Program-made: the position numbers and the translations under genes
Shown: positions 42,726 through 51,997 of the stretch, one piece after another
How positions within the stretch are numbered: the first letter of the stretch is position 1
Layout: every line of letters starts with the position of its first letter
Assembly: GCF_015207005.2 (NCBI RefSeq)
Contig: NZ_JADEXS020000001.1
Span: forward strand, 3,968,001-4,032,000
Reading direction: 5' to 3'
Source of the DNA: Desmonostoc muscorum LEGE 12446
GTDB lineage: Bacteria > Cyanobacteriota > Cyanobacteriia > Cyanobacteriales > Nostocaceae
Length of the DNA: 64,000 nucleotides
Notes under the pieces: generated by a model
Told to the model about the DNA's origin: nothing
The model's input: the letters and a program-made list of their open reading frames with translations, nothing else
Databases searched by the model: none

Positions 42726-43463
42726 TCAAAGAGGCTTTTGAGTAGGTAGACCAGTAGCACGGGGAAACTGAGTTGGTGTCGTGGCTACCTTACGCAAATA
42801 CACACAGTGGCGAACGCTTTGACTCAAGGGTGTTGTAAATTTTTCGATCGCTTCAATAACGCCGCCCAATTGTTTAACAGCATTTTGCAAAGCTGTTGTT
42901 TCATCTTCTGTCCAATTACCACGATAAATTATGGCTAAACCTCCCTGTTTGAGCAGTGGTAGTGTATATTCTGCACAAACAGAGACTGTCCCCACAGCAC
43001 GGATTAAGGCAATATCATAAACTTGTCGGTGTTTGGGTTGCTGACCAATTTCTTCAGCCCTGCCAACAAGAGTTTTAGCATTTGTCAGGGCAAGTTCAGT
43101 TAATATTTTTTCAATAAAAGTAATTTTTTTGCGGGTTGAATCCATGAGAGTCATTGTGCAATTAGGTGCAGTAATTGTCACTGGAATACCCGGAAAACCG
43201 GCACCTGTACCAATATCAATCACAGATGCACCCTCTTGGAGAGAGGAAATAAATTGCTCCTGTGGCGCAATTCCTCGCAGTGAATCCCAAAGATGTTTTT
43301 CCCAAAACTCTTGAGGTTCGGTGATGCGAGTTAAATTTAATTGGCGGTTACCTTCCAGGATTAACTCATAAAGCTTTTGGAACTGCGCCTGCTGTTGAAC
43401 AGTTGGTTGCCAATTGAGAGTTTGCTGCCAAATTTCTGCCATTTCAGGCAATGAGTTCGTCAT
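42726..43463 (-). CDS. rsmG: 16S rRNA (guanine527-N7)-methyltransferase RsmG
   Basis: This 245-residue protein has the GidB/RsmG layout: an N-terminal helical part ending in RQLNLTRITEPQEFWEKHLW and the SAM-binding glycine-rich loop SVIDIGTGAGFPGIPVTI, then LMDSTRKKITFIEKI, GRAEEIGQ and DIALIRAVGTVSVCAEYTLP. It methylates G527 of 16S rRNA; loss gives low-level streptomycin resistance in other bacteria. The last about 15 residues (FPRATGLPTQKPL) are atypical. A small repeat lies directly upstream. Confidence 0.95.
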   Translation of the reverse strand: MTNSLPEMAEIWQQTLNWQPTVQQQAQFQKLYELILEGNRQLNLTRITEPQEFWEKHLWDSLRGIAPQEQFISSLQEGASVIDIGTGAGFPGIPVTITAPNCTMTLMDSTRKKITFIEKILTELALTNAKTLVGRAEEIGQQPKHRQVYDIALIRAVGTVSVCAEYTLPLLKQGGLAIIYRGNWTEDETTALQNAVKQLGGVIEAIEKFTTPLSQSVRHCVYLRKVATTPTQFPRATGLPTQKPL

Positions 43464-43598
43464 TTGTCATTTGTCATTTGTCATTGGGCATTGGTCATGG
43501 GTAAGAAGCAGAGGAGTAGGGGGAAGGGGAGAATGAAAAATTACCTCTTTCCCCTCTGCTCCCTGCTCCCTGCCCCCTGCCTCTTACCACTCCCCGAC

Positions 43599-44273
43599 TC
43601 ACACCGTCGGCAGAGGTTCTTTAACTTTGGCTTCTAGTGTTTTTGGGTCAACTGATTCTAGTTCACCGTGGTTGAGTGTCCAGCAACGATCTGCGATCGC
43701 TAACAGATCTCCAGCATCGTGTGTCACTACCAATAGTGTCCAATCTTGTTTGAGTTTTGCTAATAAATTTACCAGCTGCCGCCGCATTGACCAATCTAAC
43801 CCAGCAGTGGGTTCATCCAACAACAGTACATTTGGCTGGCGAATCAATTGCACTGCCAAAGCTAAACGCCGCTGCTGACCTCCACTTAAAGCATGAGGGG
43901 CAGTGGAGAGCGATAAATGTTCTAATCCCACCTCACTCAGGGCATTTCTGACTCGATCTGACCCTAATTCCGGATGTCCTAAACGCAATTCTTCTAAAAT
44001 CGAACTACCGCAAAAATGCCGTTCTGGAAACTGAAACACTAACCCAGCCAATTGTTGTAGCTGTTCGGGAATCAGTTCTTGTTCGCGCCAAAAGAGTGCG
44101 CCAGAGGTGGGTTCAGCTAGTCCAGATAAAATTTCTAGTAAAGTACTTTTACCAGAACCACTCGGACCAATAATCAGACCAAGCTGCTGGGGTGCTAATT
44201 CTAAGTTGATCGATTTGAGAATCGCTGTTGGGCACGCTGTGGGGTGATAAATTAGATTTCGGAGATAGAGCAT
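43599..44273 (-). CDS. ABC transporter ATP-binding protein (energy-coupling factor type)
   Basis: This 224-residue protein has Walker A GPSGSGKST (36-44), Q-loop VFQFPERHF as in ECF A-subunits, signature ALSGGQQRR (about 127), Walker B VLLLDEPTAGLD and switch His in VVTHDAGDLL. Such ATPases power uptake of vitamins or metals together with T and S components, none of which is visible here. It is shorter than usual ECF A-subunits, lacking the C-terminal extension. The role in cobalt, nickel or vitamin uptake is undetermined. Confidence 0.85.
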   Translation of the reverse strand: MLYLRNLIYHPTACPTAILKSINLELAPQQLGLIIGPSGSGKSTLLEILSGLAEPTSGALFWREQELIPEQLQQLAGLVFQFPERHFCGSSILEELRLGHPELGSDRVRNALSEVGLEHLSLSTAPHALSGGQQRRLALAVQLIRQPNVLLLDEPTAGLDWSMRRQLVNLLAKLKQDWTLLVVTHDAGDLLAIADRCWTLNHGELESVDPKTLEAKVKEPLPTV

Positions 44274-44587
44274 TTGTTAAGATTACCAAAAAGTCGGCAA
44301 ATTACTGATTAACTACACCAAGAGCAGCTGGAAAATTCTAAAAAAAATTCATATTACATTACTTGCTTTAACACCCTAATCTAGCAGCAAGAATTATCCA
44401 CCTTTTCTCCATTGTGGCAGACTCACCCTTAAACAATGGCTACAACATGCCTGGGAACATGAAAAAATTACCCAAGTCAACCTTGATAGAAAATTTTGCC
44501 TGAAGCAGACACAAGTTAAAATTAGCCATTTTTGCATTCTAAGTAACACATACAACTATTTCAACCGCAATTATTCTGAGGGTTAAA
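44274..44587. promoter_or_regulatory. 314-base divergent promoter region, no gene seen
   Basis: This lies between the minus-strand ABC gene and the plus-strand TPR gene. It is unique, AT-rich sequence without the usual repeats, so it should hold both promoters. I see no hairpin or coding potential to report. Confidence 0.5.
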
Positions 44588-45550
44588 ATGACTCAAAGGT
44601 TTTCCTGTTCTCAATTAGTCGTGTTTGCTAGACTCACTAAATTTGCTCAGGTGGGTTTTGGGGCTGCGTTCGCCTTTGGCGTTGCCCCTTGGGCAATCGC
44701 ACTTAATCTTTCCATAAATCCCTCGTTAGCTGGCGATCCCTTTCGCACTGAGAAACCTCATGAGATTGGCGATCAAACTCAAGCAGCTTTTGAAGCGATT
44801 TTCCAACAAGGCAATTATCGAGCAGCAGAAGGTTACCTCAAAGAAGCACTAGCCAAAGAGCCAAATGAACCTCTAGCTTATGCCATGAAAGCATCTTTAG
44901 CATACGGAAATAAGGATTGGGCTAAACTAAGCACCTACAGCCAGAAAACCTTGGAAAGCGCACAAAAGTTGATTCCTACTGACCCATTGCGTGGTAATTT
45001 ATACACTGCCGTTGGTCATTTTTTAGAGGGTTCTGTAATTCTCATCCGTGAAGGTACAGCCAACGGTGTACCAGAAGCTTTTGGTCGCTTGCGGCAAGTT
45101 TATAAATATTTAGACAAAGCCGAAGCGATTTCTGCCAACGATCCAGAACTGAATTTAATCAAGGGTTATATGGATTTATTGTTGGCGGTTAATTTGCCTT
45201 TCGCTAGTCCAGATCAAGCAATTGGACGCTTACAAGAAAATGCTGCTCCTCAGTATCTCGTGCATCGGGGTATTGCCCTTGCCTATCGGGATTTAAAACG
45301 GTATCCTCAAGCACTAGAGTCTGTCAACCGTGCCATTGAAACCGCAGGCGATAATCCAGAAATTTATTATCTCAAAGCCCAAATTCTGAGACGACTAGGG
45401 GAAAAAGAAAAAAGTCAGCAACTGATTAAGGAAGCGATCGCTAATTTTGACAAAGCATTGACTAAAAAATCCCAACTCCCAAGTAATTTAGTCAAACAAA
45501 TCGAGAGTGAACGGAAAAATGCTATTAGCTTAAATAATTCAGCTAGATAA
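44588..45550 (+). CDS. TPR-repeat secreted protein (Sll0314/Alr1548-like)
   Basis: This 320-residue protein has a signal peptide-like segment (VGFGAAFAFGVAPWAIALNL) and then tetratricopeptide repeats: AAFEAIFQQGNYRAAEGYLK, LAYAMKASLAYGNKDWAKLS and PQALESVNRAIETAGDNPEI. The middle region (TAVGHFLEGSVILIREGTA) is characteristic of a cyanobacterial family known by the locus names Sll0314/Alr1548. It probably scaffolds proteins in the periplasm or thylakoid lumen. No partner is indicated by its neighbours. The last 30 residues are Lys/Ser-rich. Confidence 0.8.
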   Translation: MTQRFSCSQLVVFARLTKFAQVGFGAAFAFGVAPWAIALNLSINPSLAGDPFRTEKPHEIGDQTQAAFEAIFQQGNYRAAEGYLKEALAKEPNEPLAYAMKASLAYGNKDWAKLSTYSQKTLESAQKLIPTDPLRGNLYTAVGHFLEGSVILIREGTANGVPEAFGRLRQVYKYLDKAEAISANDPELNLIKGYMDLLLAVNLPFASPDQAIGRLQENAAPQYLVHRGIALAYRDLKRYPQALESVNRAIETAGDNPEIYYLKAQILRRLGEKEKSQQLIKEAIANFDKALTKKSQLPSNLVKQIESERKNAISLNNSAR

Positions 45551-45690
45551 TTGGGCATTGGGCATTGGGCATTGGGCATTGGGCATTGGGCATTGGTTAT
45601 TCTTTCTCCCCCTGCCTCCCCTGCCTCCCCTGCCCCCCCTGCCTCCCCTCTTCCCTCATCTCCCTCATCTCCCCCACTCCCCATTCCCAA
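45551..45690. repeat. GGGCATT and CCTCCCCTGC tandem repeats
   Basis: Six or seven copies of the heptanucleotide GGGCATT are followed by repeats of the 9-base unit CCTCCCCTG and CATCTCCCT units. The 9-base unit is the complement of the GGGGAGGCA repeat found inside ppc at 56347-56388 and again at 62160-62206. Confidence 0.75.
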
Positions 45691-45831
45691 CTTTGATATG
45701 CTTAGTCTCAGTCATAAGAATTCAGGTATTTGACCAAAATGCAAATTCAGTTCCGCGAAATTAATCCTTTTGATGTATGGATTTGGCTAAAATTCAGCAC
45801 AAATCCTTCTGAACGCGAAAAGCAGTATATA

Positions 45832-46767
45832 GAACCCATTTGACATCTTGTGAGGTTTTGAATTAAGGTACTCCTCAGCATCTAAAATCCAATACTAATG
45901 GCGTATTCCAGCAACCTCACTGATGCAGAATGGGAAATTTTTGAACCCTTATTGCAAGAGATATTACCGACTAAGAAGCAGACTCGACCGACCAACTGGC
46001 CAAAGCGAGATATCTTCAATGGAATTCTCTATCAACTAAAAAATGGATGCAATTGGCAAGACTTACCTAAAGACCTCCCCCCTTATTCCACTGTATATTG
46101 GCACTACAAACAGTGGCGAGCAGCCGGGGTATTTGAGGAACTGATGAGTGTCTTACATGGACAAGTGCGTGAACAGGTAAAAAAAAAACCGCACTGGACG
46201 ACATTGATCATCATTGACTCCCAAGCAGTGAAAAATACCTGCAACGCCAGTGTGGAGTCGAAAGGTTTTTGCTTCTACAAAGCCACCAACGGTATTAAAA
46301 GGCATTTGGCTATTGACACCCTTGGGTTTCCCTTTTTTACGCTCTGTACTCGCGCCAATGTCTCGGATGATGCCGGATTAATTGAGATGTTTACTCTCAA
46401 CATCGACTACTTCAAGTCAAAACCTATCGATATTCCCAAGATTACTATCCTGCTAGATCATGGGTATCACCCAGAATATTTGACTCAGGAGTTAGAGCGA
46501 ATTTACCCAGAGATCATGACCAAAATTCAGTTTCAACTTTCTACGAAACCCTCAAAACAAGAGAAAGCGGCACAAGGAAAATCTGGATTTGTTCCGGCAA
46601 TAGCTAGATGGGTGATCGAACGCTCCAATGCTTGGATGGAGCGCTGTAAAATTCTGGTTAAGAACTTTGAACGAACCCTGGTTAGTGCCACTGCCAAACT
46701 CAATATCTGCTTCATCAGGCTAATGATTAAGAGGCTTGCAGCACCTTCTTAGATGTCAAATGGGTTC
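45832..46767 (+). mobile_element. IS5-family insertion sequence, complete, 936 bases
   Basis: The ends are perfect inverted repeats GAACCCATTTGACATCT (left at 45832, right end at 46767). The target TATA is duplicated on both sides (45828-45831 and 46768-46771); counting the outer TA into the ends gives a 2-base duplication instead. A single transposase gene fills the element. Intact ends, an intact gene and an exact target duplication point to a recent insertion. Confidence 0.87.
45898..46752 (+). CDS. IS5-family transposase
   Basis: This 284-residue DDE transposase has an N-terminal DUF4096-type domain (LTDAEWEIFEPLLQEILPTK, RDIFNGILYQLKNGCNWQDL, YSTVYWHYKQWRAAGVFEEL) and a catalytic domain with IIIDSQAVKNT (first Asp), TILLDHGYHPEYL (second Asp) and a C-terminal ERSNAWMERCKILVKNFERT (Glu). 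The single-ORF layout and TA-type target fit the IS1031/IS427 groups of the IS5 family. It is uninterrupted, so probably active. Confidence 0.93.
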   Translation: MAYSSNLTDAEWEIFEPLLQEILPTKKQTRPTNWPKRDIFNGILYQLKNGCNWQDLPKDLPPYSTVYWHYKQWRAAGVFEELMSVLHGQVREQVKKKPHWTTLIIIDSQAVKNTCNASVESKGFCFYKATNGIKRHLAIDTLGFPFFTLCTRANVSDDAGLIEMFTLNIDYFKSKPIDIPKITILLDHGYHPEYLTQELERIYPEIMTKIQFQLSTKPSKQEKAAQGKSGFVPAIARWVIERSNAWMERCKILVKNFERTLVSATAKLNICFIRLMIKRLAAPS

Positions 46768-47139
46768 TATAGAAGAAGCTTTTGATTCCTGGTTTTATCT
46801 GGGTAAATTGGGTGCATTTAACGCAGAAAATCTCCAGGTACAGGAAACTGGACTCGATATCAACTACATGACTTATGATTCACAAGGGTACAACAGAAGC
46901 TTACTAGCACTGATGCACAATATGGGTGAATTTGAATATCAAGGACAGTGGGCGCGTTGTTGGTTTGACTTGGGAACTAGTGATGGGATCGCCCTTGATA
47001 TTTTAATCAATGCCCTCACACAACTCAGTGAGGAATATGTCACTATTGAAGATTTGTACATCGGCGGCGAAAATGAAGATTGGCCTGTTGAAGATAGCGA
47101 AAGCCGTCCTTCTTCTATTTATGATAATTAATCACAATA

Positions 47140-47571
47140 ATGAGTAAACCTGGCGAAATTCGGGTATTAGCTTTAGGATTAATTCGAGATGGGAATCGCA
47201 TTTTTGTTTCTGAAGGCTACGACCCCGCAAAACAAGAAACATTTTATCGTGCTTTAGGTGGTGGGGTTGACTTTGGTGAAACTAGCCGCGAGGCGCTACA
47301 ACGTGAATTTCAAGAAGAAATTCAGGCAGAGTTAACGAATATTCGCTATCTAGGTTGTATAGAAAATTTGTTTATTTTCAACGGTAGGCAAGGCCACGAA
47401 ATTATTCAACTTTATCAATGTGATTTTGCTGCTCCGAAGTTTTATAAATTAGAAAGTTTAGTGTTTTTTGAATCAGAAAAACATAAACATAGGGCACTAT
47501 GGATAGATATTTTGCGCTTTCAATCTGGAGAGTTAAAATTAGTGCCAGAAGTGTTTTTTGAATATTTATAA
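47140..47571 (+). CDS. NUDIX hydrolase
   Basis: This 143-residue protein has a complete Nudix box: GGGVDFGETSREALQREFQE continuing EIQAEL, matching GX5EX7REUXEEXGU except for the final Gly, and a beta-rich frame before and after (EIRVLALGLIRDGNRIFVSE, YLGCIENLFIFNGRQGHEII). NUDIX enzymes hydrolyse nucleoside diphosphates linked to other groups; the substrate is unknown. It begins 9 bases after the broken DUF3531 gene and was probably co-transcribed with it, so the IS may now affect its expression. Confidence 0.9.
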   Translation: MSKPGEIRVLALGLIRDGNRIFVSEGYDPAKQETFYRALGGGVDFGETSREALQREFQEEIQAELTNIRYLGCIENLFIFNGRQGHEIIQLYQCDFAAPKFYKLESLVFFESEKHKHRALWIDILRFQSGELKLVPEVFFEYL

Positions 47572-47693
47572 ATCTAAAATACAATAATTATTCCAGCTAA
47601 AACATGCTATTCCTCAACTCTGGCTAGGGAATATTGATTAGTTGGATGGAGTATATAGACAGATTGCATTATACCCTGAACGAGGTTATAGGG

Positions 47694-47798
47694 CAATACA
47701 GTTCAGATAGAGCAAGAAAACCCTCATGTAGAGACGCGATTTATCGCGTCTTCAAAGACGAATTATTTACACCAATAACCCTTAACTGAACCGTATTG
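47694..47798. mobile_element. MITE, CAATACGGTTCGGTTAAG family, copy C
   Basis: Left end CAATACAGTTCAG and right end CTGAACCGTATTG, with a longer CCCTTAACTGAACCGTATTG on the right matching copies A and B at most positions. The interior carries a GTAGAGACGCGATTTATCGCGTCTTC hairpin region as in the other copies. It lies between the NUDIX gene and the HigA-like gene. Confidence 0.7.
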
Positions 47799-47867
47799 GG
47801 TTCTAGGGTAGTAATTTTATTTAGGCAATTGCCTAATTAAAGACTAAATTTTTGATGCGATCGCTAC

Positions 47868-48242
47868 TTAATTCTTTTTGAAAAAAATACCACCAGTAGC
47901 TGTGTCTTTCGAGTTCACAGAAATAATTTCTTCTCCCAAAATGATCGATAATTCCAATTTTGCCCCTAGTGCGTCTAAATAAGTAATTATCGATTCAAAA
48001 GTATGATCGTTATTAACACTCTCTAGTTTTGAAACCCAACTTTGTCCCACACCGAGACGTTCAGCTAGCTGTTCTTGAGTAAGTCCAGCTTGTTTGCGAA
48101 TCTCCCGCATTGCCTGAGTCAAGGCCAAGCGAAAAAGTTCTTGTTGCTCAACGCGACGAGTCTCTGGTGTATCCGGTACAATCCCTTGTATAAAAGCCAA
48201 AGCATCACTTCCTAAGTGGGGGTTATTCTTCATCTTCTTCAT
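47868..48242 (-). CDS. HigA-like antitoxin, XRE-type helix-turn-helix
   Basis: This 124-residue protein has a Cro/C1-type helix-turn-helix (about residues 55-85: RKQAGLTQEQLAERLGVGQS, WVSKLESVNNDH) and a helical lead-in. It overlaps the toxin gene 48223-48606 by 20 bases on the same strand, with the toxin first, the order typical of HigBA-type systems. It should neutralise the toxin and repress the operon. The last 25 residues (TATGGIFFKKN) are not family-typical. Confidence 0.85.
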   Translation of the reverse strand: MKKMKNNPHLGSDALAFIQGIVPDTPETRRVEQQELFRLALTQAMREIRKQAGLTQEQLAERLGVGQSWVSKLESVNNDHTFESIITYLDALGAKLELSIILGEEIISVNSKDTATGGIFFKKN

Positions 48243-48606
48243 TTGCCATCACCATATTTCGGCGTTTAGCTGCGATTTTAATTTCTAGTTTTGGGGTTTT
48301 GCGTCCCTTCTTTTTGAAAGCGTGTAGCAATACCAAACGTTTACCTACCAAAGCACATAGAAAAATGCGGGGATTATTAGGAGTATTGTCTAGGCGTAGC
48401 TCATATAGATTTTTCTCTCCCTCAATCTTATCGAGGATGTCTGACCATTCCAAGAGTAAAGATAATCCTTTTTGCGTTAACAGTGTTACGCGAACCTGAA
48501 ACTGTTTAAGCTCTCCAGATGTGAGAGAAGGATCTAGTAGAAATTCCTGCACTGGTTCTGTGCCATCGCTATCTCGGTAGAAGATAATCTGCCACTCCTC
48601 ATTCAC
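48223..48606 (-). CDS. HigB-like toxin (RelE superfamily, Gp49-like)
   Basis: This 127-residue protein has the DUF891/Gp49 pattern: QIIFYRDSDGTEPVQEFLLD, LLLEWSDILDKIEGEKNLYE, LRLDNTPNNPRIFLCALVGK, LVLLHAFKKKGRKTPKLEIK. RelE-like toxins of this type cut ribosome-bound mRNA. It is the first gene of the operon with the antitoxin following and overlapping. The C-terminal tail ends MVMANEEDEE, acidic, perhaps modified by the overlap. Confidence 0.85.
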   Translation of the reverse strand: MNEEWQIIFYRDSDGTEPVQEFLLDPSLTSGELKQFQVRVTLLTQKGLSLLLEWSDILDKIEGEKNLYELRLDNTPNNPRIFLCALVGKRLVLLHAFKKKGRKTPKLEIKIAAKRRNMVMANEEDEE

Positions 48607-48829
48607 CTTTGACTCCCAAACCTGTTGTAATATGACATTTTTGGAATATTATTCCATAATAGCTCAAAGTCAACTTTGTCATACGACTGATAACAGTATT
48701 AATACTGAAGAAAGTAACAGTATAAAAAAGTTAATTTAAAGATATTAAATCTGCACAATATCCCTTAAAGATATTTGGATATTTAAGCAGGTTGAGTTAA
48801 CACTTCTTATTTATACTCAGGTGATAATA

Positions 48830-50419
48830 ATGCAAGAAAATCCAGTTGGCGATACTTTTAAGCATCAAATTCTGGACATGAAGAATTGTGATGACTGGCT
48901 TGGAATATACAATCTATTTGCACCATTAGAAAATCTTGCTCAAAATCATCCAGACATATGGAATAATGTTGAAATCTCAAATGAAATTGGCTTTGCTTCA
49001 GGCAAGTTAGCAGAAACTTCAAGTATTCCGCCAGATATTTTCAATAATCAAGAACGTAAGAAAACATTCCTCAACCAACAAGCAAAATATCGTCGTGTTA
49101 CTGAAAACATTCGCAAACGATGTGTTGAGCTTGCGCCAGAAAATCCAGGTTATTGGTCAAGTTTAGCTTATTTATATTATCAGAACGTTCAAGAACTTAA
49201 ACAGCCGAAAGGGAGACGTGATGGCAACATTCGAGAAGAAGCTGAAACATCTATAAAGTATTATGAGCAAGCATTATCAATAGATAACAATCGTATTGCT
49301 GATCTTTACAGAAAAGGCTATTTACTGGCACAAATTCTTCCCGATCAAATTTTATTTGGAAAAAATAAAGATAATTCAGAAAATATTTTTGATTTGGCTA
49401 GACAGAAACGCAAGGAAGGAATTACTTCGCTTTTAAAAGCAATTGAAATTTGGGAGTCATTAAACTCTACTGATGAAATACAACATGAAAAGCGTAAACG
49501 CTATCGTAAAGAGTATATTAAATCATTTTATTGTACTGGACGTGCTTACTATGATCAAATTCGCAAAGACTGGGATGTGACAGTGTATGCATTACGACTG
49601 CAAAAAGGGATTTCTGAAAGTGATACAATTAGCTATTCTCCTCAGGATTGGGATTGTGCCAACAAAGCATGGTTTTACTTTTACCACTGTTGGCTTACGG
49701 ATCAGCAAGATTCTAGGCAGATGCCGGACGAATGGCAAGTTAACACCACCAATACAACCAATGATGGGATAGATGGTGTCTATAAATTATATTGGCTAGG
49801 CAAAGTTTCATTTGCACAATATTGGATTCTTAGTGGCTATGGACAAAAAGATACTCCAGAAGTGATTAAATACCGCGATAGAGCAGCTAAATACCTTAAT
49901 GCTGCTCTAAATTTCTCCTGGTCTCCAGAAAACCAAAGGCAGAATAAAAAATTTATTGCTGAATTACTAGCGCGACTATATATTAGTCAAGGAGATTACA
50001 TTCAAGCCATAAACGTTATTAATGATAATTGCGGCACATTCCTAGATGATTACATCGCGCATACATTATCACTAGCTTTGATACTTAATAATGAAAGTTA
50101 TGAAGCCCAGAAAATTCTTGAAAGATGCTCACTTAGCCAAAGAAATAGAGTTATCTGGGAATCTCACTTTTTGATAGGCTGTTCACATTTGAGTAATGGG
50201 AATTTTGAGCAAGCAAACCAAGCATTTCAAAAGGCTGATGAGCAAGCTAGAAGGCAGGGCAAAAAAACAATTGATTCCCTGTTAATTGGCAGATCATTTG
50301 TTGCATATAAATTTCATAAAAAAGAAGAAGCTATCAGGTATATGAAAGAGGCTAATCAAATAAATCCATATCGAGTATCTGTAAGCAGATATTTAGAAAA
50401 ATGGCAAAAAAGTGGTTAA
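48830..50419 (+). CDS. TPR-like hypothetical protein
   Basis: This protein of about 529 residues starts at ATG 48830 behind AGGTGA; an in-frame GTG at 48821 is less favoured. It is helical throughout, with degenerate tetratricopeptide-like repeats (AETSIKYYEQALSIDNNRIA, ARYLNAAL-type segments, NFEQANQAFQKADEQARRQG, EEAIRYMKEANQINPYRVSV) and a Trp-rich centre (SPQDWDCANKAWFYFYHCWL). No signal peptide or transmembrane segment. I do not know a family. Possibly a scaffold protein. The 214-base spacer upstream shows no partner gene. Confidence 0.7.
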   Translation: MQENPVGDTFKHQILDMKNCDDWLGIYNLFAPLENLAQNHPDIWNNVEISNEIGFASGKLAETSSIPPDIFNNQERKKTFLNQQAKYRRVTENIRKRCVELAPENPGYWSSLAYLYYQNVQELKQPKGRRDGNIREEAETSIKYYEQALSIDNNRIADLYRKGYLLAQILPDQILFGKNKDNSENIFDLARQKRKEGITSLLKAIEIWESLNSTDEIQHEKRKRYRKEYIKSFYCTGRAYYDQIRKDWDVTVYALRLQKGISESDTISYSPQDWDCANKAWFYFYHCWLTDQQDSRQMPDEWQVNTTNTTNDGIDGVYKLYWLGKVSFAQYWILSGYGQKDTPEVIKYRDRAAKYLNAALNFSWSPENQRQNKKFIAELLARLYISQGDYIQAINVINDNCGTFLDDYIAHTLSLALILNNESYEAQKILERCSLSQRNRVIWESHFLIGCSHLSNGNFEQANQAFQKADEQARRQGKKTIDSLLIGRSFVAYKFHKKEEAIRYMKEANQINPYRVSVSRYLEKWQKSG

Positions 50420-50512
50420 GACAGGCGATCGCCATTCAGAAATCCCCTTCAAGGAACTTGTAGTAATAACTGATTATCTTTGAATACCACAGCTTCCTTG
50501 AAAATCAAATTT

Positions 50513-51925
50513 ATGCTAGCTAAATTACCGTCACCTGTATTCATAGTTCTATTAGGATTAGCCATAACTCAAACCCTTGGATGCACAAGTCGTAACCATA
50601 ATTCCGCGATCGCTCAAAGTTCACCCAAACCAACGCCCCAAGAAATCGTCCAACCTGGGGAAGTTCGGGTTTTACCAGGCAAATTAGATACAATACCGGT
50701 CTTTAACAGCAATAGCCCAGAATGGATTAAAACTGAGGGGATTTTACTTTCTACCTTTCCCACAAATGGCAAAAAGGTTCCAGCAGCCCACCTCAATTTC
50801 CCTTTCCAGGGACGCTTTGACTTGTTCGCCCACCACTACACCCATACTCCCAAGGATTTACAAACCCTATATCTGGGTGTAATTGTGCATAATCCTGGTA
50901 AAAAACCTGTAACAGTGGATGTATTGCAAGCGGCGAGTTATTTAATGCAGGATGCGCCCTTTGTCACCTTACCTCCCTACATTGAAAATAACGATGGTAA
51001 GGCTTATTCAGGGCCGGGCGCCCGTGCTGTTGCTGATGTACTCCGGGGCGTTCGCCAAGCTGATTTTCCCGCCAAAATAGTAATTCCTCCCGGACAAAGC
51101 CGGATGTTGCTAAATCATCCCATTCCTGTCAGAAATCTAGAAAAGCCAGTGAACGGTCGATCTAGCTTTATGCGACTGCGTAGTAGCGATCGCCTTTATG
51201 CAGCAAGTTTAGCCATGTTTGCCAAGAAAAATTCTGATGGAAGCGATCGCGCACCCACTCTCGCAGAATGGAAAGCTTTACTAGATACTGGTAACTTTGC
51301 GGGGCCGCGAGATAAAAAACCGACTCCTCCAAACGCTACTAGTGGCGCACTGATTTATGGACGTGTAGCTGGTGTTTCCCAAGGTTCCCAATGGCAAGCA
51401 AAACTAGTGGATAATCCCCAAGCCACCAATCTGACTATTCCCCAGCGTGGCAAAGCTATTTCTTATCCTATAGTCACACTGCGGAGTGGTCGATTGGGTA
51501 CCGAACAAATCCAAACAGCCAAGATGCTGGTACGTTATCCCGATACAGCATACGAAGCACACGGTAATTACGGCGTGGAATACAAACTTACTTTACCCTT
51601 AAGCAATAACACTGCCGAAAACCAAACCGTCGCTGTTACCTTGGAAACACCTTTAAAGGAAGATAAATTATCCCAAGGTGGTCTACGTTTCCGCAAACCA
51701 TCCCTAGATTTTCCTTTCTTCCGTGGTACTGTGCGGCTACGTTATTTCGATGACCAAGGTCAACAAAAAATCCGCTACGTGCATTTATGGCACAGAACTG
51801 GGCAGGTATTAGAACCATTAGTAAAACTTACACTTCCACCCTCCACTAAGCGGATAGTACACGTAGACGTGATTTATCCACCAGATTCGACACCACCCCA
51901 TGTGTTGAGTGTGAGAACTTTGTAA
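50513..51925 (+). CDS. DUF3370 family secreted lipoprotein
   Basis: This protein of about 470 residues starts at ATG 50513; the in-frame TTG at 50480 has no ribosome binding site. It has a hydrophobic leader, FIVLLGLAITQTLGC, with a lipobox Cys, then a Pro-rich linker. The family pattern includes RVLPGKLDTIPVFNSNSPEW, HHYTHTPKDLQTLYLGVIVH and, near the C-terminus, SLDFPFFRGTVRLRYFDDQG. DUF3370 proteins are common in cyanobacteria and predicted to be outer-surface or periplasmic beta-rich proteins without known function. Length is normal. Confidence 0.85.
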   Translation: MLAKLPSPVFIVLLGLAITQTLGCTSRNHNSAIAQSSPKPTPQEIVQPGEVRVLPGKLDTIPVFNSNSPEWIKTEGILLSTFPTNGKKVPAAHLNFPFQGRFDLFAHHYTHTPKDLQTLYLGVIVHNPGKKPVTVDVLQAASYLMQDAPFVTLPPYIENNDGKAYSGPGARAVADVLRGVRQADFPAKIVIPPGQSRMLLNHPIPVRNLEKPVNGRSSFMRLRSSDRLYAASLAMFAKKNSDGSDRAPTLAEWKALLDTGNFAGPRDKKPTPPNATSGALIYGRVAGVSQGSQWQAKLVDNPQATNLTIPQRGKAISYPIVTLRSGRLGTEQIQTAKMLVRYPDTAYEAHGNYGVEYKLTLPLSNNTAENQTVAVTLETPLKEDKLSQGGLRFRKPSLDFPFFRGTVRLRYFDDQGQQKIRYVHLWHRTGQVLEPLVKLTLPPSTKRIVHVDVIYPPDSTPPHVLSVRTL

Positions 51926-51997
51926 ATTCAAATTAATTGTCGATACAAAGTACAATTTGCTATTTTTATAGCAAACCTTTGTTTAAAGGAGTTGGTA

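Larger units (their letters stand above)
45739..47131 (+). pseudogene. DUF3531 family gene interrupted by an IS5-type element
   Basis: The 5' part (45739-45831) encodes MQIQFREINPFDVWIWLKFS then TNPSEREKQYI. The 3' part (from 46772) continues in frame as EEAFDSWFYLGKLGAFNAEN and runs to WPVEDSESRPSSIYDN. Removing 45832-46771 (the element plus one TATA repeat) rebuilds an uninterrupted protein of about 151 residues that fits DUF3531, a widespread cyanobacterial protein of unknown role. The insertion splits it after residue 31. The 3' part could be translated from an ATG within the IS end (46760), but that would lack the N-terminus. Confidence 0.87.
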
